Assembly (NCBI GenBank): GCA_014381925.1
Contig: JACNKR010000022.1
Location: 1 to 41,451 of the forward strand
Reading direction: 5' to 3'
Length of the DNA: 41,451 nt
Source of the DNA: Fidelibacterota bacterium
Lineage (GTDB): Bacteria > Fidelibacterota > Marinisomatia > SCGC-AAA003-L08 > GCA-2689995
Position numbers and translations under genes: made by a program. Shown in pieces: positions 36,242 through 41,451 of this stretch. Within the stretch, counting starts at the first letter, position 1. Each line of letters starts with the position of its first letter. The notes under the pieces were generated by a model. That model was not told the origin of the DNA and did not search any database. It saw nothing but the letters and a program-made list of their open reading frames with translations.

Positions 36242-38338
36242 ATGGTAAAAGTTAAAAAAATTGCATTAATTGGAAATCCCAATTCTGGTAAAACAGCATT
36301 ATTTAATATTTTAACGGGGTTAAATCAAAAAGTATCTAACTATCCCGGAATTACAGTTGAGAAAAAAACAGGAATTGCAAAAATATCTGATTCACAACAT
36401 GTCGAATTTATTGATTTACCGGGTACCTATAGTGTAATACCAAGTTCGTTAGATGAAAAGTTAGTTACCATCCAAATTCAAAATTGGATGAAAGGTGATA
36501 ATAAACCAGATATTATCCTTTCAGTTGTTGATGCGACTAATTTATCACGAAATTTATTTTTAACATCTCAATTATTAGATTTAGGAATTCCTGTAATTAT
36601 TGCATTAAACATGATGGACTTAGTTGAAGATAATGAGTTAATAAATATAGATATTCTTAAAAAACAATTTAATGTGGCAGACGTTATTCCAATTTCGGCA
36701 TTAAAAAAAACAGGAATTAACAAGCTAAAAGTATCACTAGAAAAAACTATTTTAGACCCAATTATTAATAATTCATCATTTATAGATAATCAATTTCTAT
36801 TTCAAGAAAAATTGAATGAAATTAAACTATTATTAGAAAATTGTAATTTCCAATCTGAAAGATTTAAACACGCACATGCAATTCGATGTATTTCATCAAC
36901 ACGAATGATAGAATGTTTAGAAGTAGATTTAGAAATTCAAAATAAAATTATTGAAATAAGAGAGCAAATTGTTAAATCAGCTATGAAAGCAGGTCATTTA
37001 CAAAAAATTATGGAGCCTGCACTTCGGTATGATTGGATAAACAATCGGCTCTCTAATAAACCTCCAAAAGAAGATATTCATATTAATTCCACCAGTGAAA
37101 AAGTGGATAAAGTACTAACTCATCCCATATTCGGTTTAGCATTTTTTATTAGTCTATTGTATTTTATTTTTAAATCAATATTTAGTTGGTCATCTATTCC
37201 AATGGATTTTATTGATTCACAAGTCATTGCATTTGGTGAATTAGTTTCTGGAATATTGAATCCAGGCTTATTACATGATTTAATTGTTGAAGGTGTAATT
37301 GCAGGTGTTGGGGGAATAATTATTTTTCTACCTCAAATTTTAATATTGATATTCTTTCTTACTTTATTAGAAGATACGGGATATATGGCAAGAGTTGCAT
37401 TTATGATGGATAGAATTATGTCAATTGCTGGATTACATGGGAAATCTATTCTACCTTTAATGAGTGGTTACGCATGTGCAATTCCAGGGATTATGGCAAG
37501 TAGAACAATTGAATCTTGGAAACAACGATTAGTAACAATGATGGTGCTACCTCTATTGAGTTGTAGTGCAAGACTTCCTGTTTATTCGCTCTTAATTGGT
37601 GCATTTGTTCCTGCTGTTTCAATCTGGGGATTTGATGCACAGGGATTAACACTGGTATTTATGTACTTTTTAGGAACAATTACTGCTTTTTTACTTGCTA
37701 TTTTATTTTCTAAATTTTTAAGTGATGAAAAATCAACCTCCAGTTTTATTATGGAATTACCCCCATATCGAATGCCATTATGGAGATCTGTTTTTAGGCA
37801 AGTTTATATGAAAGGTAAAGGGTTTGTAAAGGATGCAGGTAAAATCATAATGGCAATTTCAATTTTATTATGGTTTATGGCTTCTTTTCCTAAATTAGAA
37901 AATGGTGATTCGGTAAGTATTGACCAAAGTTATGCAGGAAAAGTTGGACATTTTATAGAACCGATAATTGAACCACTTGGTTATGATTGGAAAATTGGTA
38001 TTGGGTTAATTACATCTTTTGCTGCGAGAGAAGTCTTAGTTTCAACTTTAGCCACAATTTATAATGTTGAGGCAGAAGATGATAATATTATTCCATTAAA
38101 AACGGCAATGCTAAATGAAAAAGATGATAATGGACATCCTAAATATTCCATATTAATGGCATTATCTCTAATGGTTTTCTATGTATTTGCTGCTCAATGT
38201 ATGGCAACATTTGCGATTATTAAAAAAGAAACAAATTCCTGGAAATGGCCTGCATTCATGATTGTTTATATGACCATTTTAGCTTATGGAGGTGCGTTAT
38301 TAGTATATCAAGGTGGGTTAGCACTCGGTTTTTCATAA
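36242..38338 (+). CDS. feoB: Ferrous iron transporter B
   Basis: 698 residues, inner-membrane Fe2+ permease. The N-terminal G domain has GNPNSGKT (G1), DLPGTYS (G3) and NMMD (G4), with a GDI-like helical region to about 290. The C-terminal permease has two gate halves: 'FLTLLEDTGYMARVAFMMDR', 'SGYACAIPGIMASRTIE' and 'LLSCSARLPVYSLLIGAF', then 'TSFAAREVLVSTLATIY'. Gate Cys residues are present in CAIPGIM and SCSARLP. Length is typical for a short FeoB without a C-terminal zinc or FeoC extension. It completes the fur-feoA-feoB operon. Confidence 0.96.
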   Translation: MVKVKKIALIGNPNSGKTALFNILTGLNQKVSNYPGITVEKKTGIAKISDSQHVEFIDLPGTYSVIPSSLDEKLVTIQIQNWMKGDNKPDIILSVVDATNLSRNLFLTSQLLDLGIPVIIALNMMDLVEDNELINIDILKKQFNVADVIPISALKKTGINKLKVSLEKTILDPIINNSSFIDNQFLFQEKLNEIKLLLENCNFQSERFKHAHAIRCISSTRMIECLEVDLEIQNKIIEIREQIVKSAMKAGHLQKIMEPALRYDWINNRLSNKPPKEDIHINSTSEKVDKVLTHPIFGLAFFISLLYFIFKSIFSWSSIPMDFIDSQVIAFGELVSGILNPGLLHDLIVEGVIAGVGGIIIFLPQILILIFFLTLLEDTGYMARVAFMMDRIMSIAGLHGKSILPLMSGYACAIPGIMASRTIESWKQRLVTMMVLPLLSCSARLPVYSLLIGAFVPAVSIWGFDAQGLTLVFMYFLGTITAFLLAILFSKFLSDEKSTSSFIMELPPYRMPLWRSVFRQVYMKGKGFVKDAGKIIMAISILLWFMASFPKLENGDSVSIDQSYAGKVGHFIEPIIEPLGYDWKIGIGLITSFAAREVLVSTLATIYNVEAEDDNIIPLKTAMLNEKDDNGHPKYSILMALSLMVFYVFAAQCMATFAIIKKETNSWKWPAFMIVYMTILAYGGALLVYQGGLALGFS

Positions 38339-38453
38339 TATCCTATTGTAACAATATGTTGCGAGCAGGAAAGCAGATTTCATTTCATTAATAAATTATA
38401 CCCTCGATTTTTAGATAGTTTTATATATTTAACACTAAATAATGGATAATATA

Positions 38454-40244
38454 ATGAAAAAATATTTAAATCTTTTTATTCTTACATTCTTTCTTTCATT
38501 TTCTTACTCACAATGGTGGTTTCCAGAAATGGAAATTATTCCTTCAAATCCAAACTCAAATGATAATATAACGATACGAATATTTGGGGATACACCGAGT
38601 AATGTAGTTAGTGCGACGACAGAATTAATGTTTATTGACAGTGCATTTGTTTTAAATACATCTGTAATCCTTGGTCCATTAGCTGTAATTGAAAATTTTG
38701 AAACCATAACTGAAATTGGACAAGTAAATTCAGGGTATTATTCAGTCATTGCAAATGTAAATTATGGATATAATAATTTGAATGGTGAAATTGATATTTT
38801 TGATGAACAAACAATATCATCAAATTTTTCAGTAAACAATGTTAACGAATGTGAAGATTTGGCATTTGTAGATTTTGGATTTTGTGATATGGTATTAGGT
38901 ATTGCATTTGTTGATGGGCAATGTAATTATATGTCTGGTTGTGATTGGGTCGTTGATGGAATAGATTATTCTGATCAGTTTTTTGAATCTATTAACGAAT
39001 GTAGTGAGGCATGTGAATGTTCTGAAGGGTGGGTGAATTGCTTTGTCAATCCATGTTTAGTTTCAGAGTGTCCAGCATACCCTGATGCATATTGTATTCC
39101 TGATTATTGTGGTGGTTGTTTTGCTGATTATTTCGTTAATGGTGTTGAGGTTGATTGTGAACTACAAAATTATGGGGGCTGTACAGATTCTATTGCATTG
39201 AATTTTGATGAATCAGCAACTTTTAATGATGGTTCGTGTGAATATGAATGTGGAACCCTAAACCTTGCAGGCTGTTTTCAAACTGGTTGTGGTGAGGGAG
39301 AACAATGTATAGATTTTGGAAATTCAAATGTACCTGGATTTTGTATTTCAAGTACATGTGGTTGCGATGGTAATGATGGTTGGATTTGCACAGATGATTG
39401 CAATGGAGGGGTTTGCATTCCAATTGAACCAGAACCTGGAGATTATTGTCAGTTAGAAAATGAAGGTCCGGGGATATCTTCATGTAATAATCTATGTGTT
39501 ACTTTAGATTATTTTGAATCTGTTGTAGGAAATGGAAATTGTGATGATGAAATTTGGGGATCTGAATTTAATTGTCCAGCTTTTGATTGTGATGGAGGTG
39601 ACTGCGGTGATGAATTAATTAATGGCGAATGTATTGAAGCCAATTTAAATTGTGGAAGTGGTGATTATAATGAAGATGGTCAATTAAATATTTTAGATAT
39701 TGTAGGTATCGTAAATATCATTTTAATTAATCATATAGCAACTGAGGATGAATTATGTCTATTGGATGTGAATGAGGATGGTGGAATAAATATTATTGAT
39801 ATTGTTCAAATTGTACAATGGATATTAAATCCACTACCTCAGGAAATTCGAATTGATTCAGGTACTTCATTTGGTGAATGTACAGGATATTGTATTTTTC
39901 AATTGATAATTGAAAATGGGAACGCTCACTTTGTAGCATATAGTTGGTGGGATGTTCTTTCTTTCACAGATTTCACAGATTTAGTTTTAGATATTGTGTT
40001 AACAGATTCAGAATGGAATAATATATTAAGTTATATTAATTTTGACTATTTTCAAACTTTAGATGATGTTTATGGTTGCCCAGATTGTGCTGACGGAGGT
40101 ACAGAATGGGTAGAAATATCAATTGATAATGAAATTAAAAAAGTAACCTTTGAAGCCTATACTGAAGTAAATGGAATTGAGGATTTAATTTTAATTTTAA
40201 GAGAATTAAGAACAAATTATTGGGAGCAAATTTCGCCATATTAA
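38454..40244 (+). CDS. Cys-rich secreted protein with internal dockerin-like repeats
   Basis: 596 residues from the ATG at 38454, which begins the signal peptide MKKYLNLFILTFFLSFSYSQ; an ATG at 38442 adds four residues. It has an N-terminal beta domain (about 20-125), then Cys-rich modules, including a GCTD module (39177-39239) and segments such as 'CGEGEQCIDFG' and 'CNNLCVTLDYFESVVGNGNC' (Notch/LNR-like). A dockerin-like pair at about 403-461 (DYNEDGQLN, DVNEDGGIN) is unusually internal. The last about 130 residues form a separate domain with 'SGTSFGECTGYCIFQL' and 'YGCPDCADGGTEWVEI', which I cannot name. There is no sorting domain. Confidence 0.75.
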   Translation: MKKYLNLFILTFFLSFSYSQWWFPEMEIIPSNPNSNDNITIRIFGDTPSNVVSATTELMFIDSAFVLNTSVILGPLAVIENFETITEIGQVNSGYYSVIANVNYGYNNLNGEIDIFDEQTISSNFSVNNVNECEDLAFVDFGFCDMVLGIAFVDGQCNYMSGCDWVVDGIDYSDQFFESINECSEACECSEGWVNCFVNPCLVSECPAYPDAYCIPDYCGGCFADYFVNGVEVDCELQNYGGCTDSIALNFDESATFNDGSCEYECGTLNLAGCFQTGCGEGEQCIDFGNSNVPGFCISSTCGCDGNDGWICTDDCNGGVCIPIEPEPGDYCQLENEGPGISSCNNLCVTLDYFESVVGNGNCDDEIWGSEFNCPAFDCDGGDCGDELINGECIEANLNCGSGDYNEDGQLNILDIVGIVNIILINHIATEDELCLLDVNEDGGINIIDIVQIVQWILNPLPQEIRIDSGTSFGECTGYCIFQLIIENGNAHFVAYSWWDVLSFTDFTDLVLDIVLTDSEWNNILSYINFDYFQTLDDVYGCPDCADGGTEWVEISIDNEIKKVTFEAYTEVNGIEDLILILRELRTNYWEQISPY

Positions 40245-40276
40245 ATTTTTATTTATATAAACGGGAAGTATAATAT

Positions 40277-40669
40277 ATGTTTTTAATTTTATTAATAGTC
40301 ACATTCATTCTATCTGTAATAGTATCTTTAATTATTGTAAAAATTTTTAATCGTCCAATTGAAAATATACTAAATCGAATTATTTCAGACTCAATAAGTC
40401 AAGTTTGGTCAAAATATTTATATTTTGCAATTTTGGTTACAGGAATATCAAATGGTGTTCGAATTTGGGATTTAGAAAAATATATTACTGCAAATCACAA
40501 AGATTTTCAGGTTGTTGAGTTAAATTTTGATAGATGGGTGCTAGAAATTTATAGAACTATTATTGGTTCACTACAAGGAATTGCTTGGATGTTATTAGTT
40601 TTTTTCATATTTGCATTGATTGCATTTGTCATTGTTAGAGTGGCAGAGTTAAAAAAATTAAATGATTAA
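40277..40669 (+). CDS. Small integral membrane protein
   Basis: 130 residues with an N-terminal hydrophobic helix (LILLIVTFILSVIVSLIIV), a second moderately hydrophobic segment (YLYFAILVTGISNGV) and a C-terminal helix (GIAWMLLVFFIFALIAFVIV). The family is not recognised and there are no catalytic residues. It starts 32 bases after the Cys-rich gene and is probably co-transcribed. Confidence 0.6.
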   Translation: MFLILLIVTFILSVIVSLIIVKIFNRPIENILNRIISDSISQVWSKYLYFAILVTGISNGVRIWDLEKYITANHKDFQVVELNFDRWVLEIYRTIIGSLQGIAWMLLVFFIFALIAFVIVRVAELKKLND

Positions 40670-40740
40670 CAATTTATTAGTAATAAATATAAAAAAATAA
40701 ATATATTGAAATATTAATGTAATATTCTATTTTAAAGGGT

Positions 40741-40769
40741 TTGACATGGTTTTTTTTAATAACTATATG
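40741..40769 (+). promoter_or_regulatory. Strong sigma70-like promoter (distal)
   Basis: TTGACA (40741-40746), a 17-base spacer and TATATG (40764-40769). It sits upstream of the Asp-rich protein and would give a 5' leader of about 125 bases. Confidence 0.55.
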
Positions 40770-40807
40770 CATAAAAATAAATTATTTAAATAAATATAAA
40801 ATAATTC

Positions 40808-40837
40808 TTGCACAATAATATAGAAAAGCAATATAAT
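40808..40837 (+). promoter_or_regulatory. Second sigma70-like promoter (proximal)
   Basis: TTGCAC (40808-40813), an 18-base spacer and a perfect TATAAT (40832-40837). It would give a leader of about 60 bases. With the distal promoter it suggests tandem, high-level expression of the Asp-rich protein. Confidence 0.5.
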
Positions 40838-40903
40838 ACAGCAGTGCCTTACACTTGTGTTTTTAATGTTTAAATAATAATAATAATAATGGAGAAAGAA
40901 AAA

Positions 40904-41451
40904 ATGAAGAAAATCATTTTATATTTTATAGTTTTAATGAGTTTTACTGCTGGGATATGGGCTGGAACCCCTGGTTCAGCTGGGAAGGGAAAGGCACTTC
41001 AGCAAGTGTCCAATCCTAGTGGTAAAGAAATTACCATCAATGAAACTCTTATTCATGATGGATCAACTGAGTTAGAATTGCGTGATGGTGAAGTTTGCAC
41101 AACAGATGCAGATTGTACTGAGGGTGATTTTTGCGATGCGGGTATATGTACAGAATTAGTGGGTGATTCTGACATAGATACAGATGGTGACGGTCTTACA
41201 GATGATGTAGATGACGATGATGATGGCGACGGAATACCTGATGACGAAGAGAATGATGCAGATGATACTGATGACGATGCAACTGATGATGATTCAGACG
41301 ACGATGATGCAACAGACGACGACGATGATGCAGATGATGACGATGTAGATGATGATGCAGATGATGATGATGCAGACGACGATGATGCAGATGATGATGA
41401 TGCAGATGATGATGATGCAGATGATGACGATGCAGATGATGACGATGCAGA
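40904..41451 (+). CDS. Exported, extremely Asp-rich protein (3' end outside window)
   Basis: The open frame runs off the window end; 182 codons are visible. The signal peptide is MKKIILYFIVLMSFTAGIWA. The start is the ATG at 40904, nine bases after GGAG. An in-frame ATG at 40889 overlaps that site and is rejected. Residues about 65-84 hold a small Cys module (VCTTDADCTEGDFCDAGICT). Next comes a thrombospondin-type-3-like Ca-binding stretch ('DIDTDGDGLTDDVDDDDDGD'), then low-complexity Asp with regular DDDDA pentads up to the edge. Such acidic repeats bind Ca2+ or act as stalks. The protein is probably a large surface protein; the C-terminus is unknown. Confidence 0.8.
   Translation, partial: MKKIILYFIVLMSFTAGIWAGTPGSAGKGKALQQVSNPSGKEITINETLIHDGSTELELRDGEVCTTDADCTEGDFCDAGICTELVGDSDIDTDGDGLTDDVDDDDDGDGIPDDEENDADDTDDDATDDDSDDDDATDDDDDADDDDVDDDADDDDADDDDADDDDADDDDADDDDADDDDA
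41360..41449 (+). repeat. 15-base tandem repeat encoding DDDDA
   Basis: Six consecutive 15-base units of four GAT/GAC codons and one GCA, all in frame. Less regular Asp codon runs precede them from about 41200. Synonymous GAT/GAC variation differs between units, so the array is not a recent perfect expansion. It continues past the window end. Confidence 0.9.

Noticed and set aside
41200..41451. CRISPR-like array
   Set aside because: The short in-frame repeats encode DDDDA with synonymous variation and have no spacers; this is a coding tandem repeat.
1..41451. tRNA, rRNA, insertion sequences, integrases, attachment sites or a replication origin
   Set aside because: The non-coding gaps are short and A/T-rich, with no cloverleaf or rRNA-like segments. 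No transposase or recombinase protein is seen. dnaG alone does not indicate an origin.

Overview
The window is AT-rich DNA (clearly low GC by eye) from a Gram-negative, probably marine, member of the FCB group. My best guess is a Marinimicrobia/SAR406-type bacterium. The guess rests on several things: secreted proteins with a C-terminal sorting domain of the 'FPNPFNP' type (type IX secretion-like), DUF1501/DUF1800 gene pairs, type I dockerin-like repeats, Cys-rich 'GCTD..A.N(Y/F)...A...(D/N)G(T/S)C' modules, and TPR-LuxR regulators of the Bacteroidetes/Marinimicrobia kind. This is inference from family knowledge; no rRNA or marker alignment was possible.

Layout. 1-9.1 kb is a surface/secretome block: the 3' end of a large Cys-rich sorted protein, a lysyl-endopeptidase-like protease with cohesin-like and dockerin modules, and a translationally coupled DUF1800-DUF1501 pair. 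9.3-15.2 kb is mixed: a lipoprotein ending in leucine-rich repeats, a CNNM/CorC-type membrane protein with a 47-residue membrane miniprotein behind it, murQ, a small exported protein, and a DUF4287/DUF5655 protein. 15.5-25.6 kb is the most striking part. Seven same-strand genes encode four multihaem c-type cytochromes (5, 4, 10 and 5 CxxCH motifs, 24 in all), an outer-membrane beta-barrel protein, a full-length NOX5-like NAD(P)H oxidase/ferric reductase with N-terminal EF-hands, and a PLP enzyme of the D-cysteine desulfhydrase/ACC deaminase family. Two ATGA overlaps tie the decahaem lipoprotein to the NOX gene and the PLP gene to the anchored pentahaem gene. 25.6-28.6 kb, on the minus strand, holds dnaG and an unrecognised exported protein.

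28.6-35.4 kb is a decaying or error-affected stretch. Three neighbouring genes are interrupted: a Phd-type antitoxin remnant, a TPR-LuxR regulator with one frameshift and one stop, and a 1540-residue secreted protein with one frameshift. 35.5-38.3 kb is an iron-uptake operon, fur-feoA-feoB, with a strong Fur-box-like palindrome in front. 38.4 kb to the end has another Cys-rich dockerin protein, a small membrane protein, and the 5' part of an extremely Asp-rich exported protein that runs off the window.

How the genes may work together. The central hypothesis is that the NOX5-like protein oxidises cytosolic NAD(P)H in a Ca2+-controlled way and passes electrons across the inner membrane through two b haems. 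The adjacent decahaem lipoprotein and other multihaem cytochromes, with the outer-membrane barrel, would then carry electrons outward or to a periplasmic acceptor. The alternative is that the NOX protein simply makes superoxide and the cytochromes are independent. The sequence supports the gene content and the coupling; the electron path is inference.
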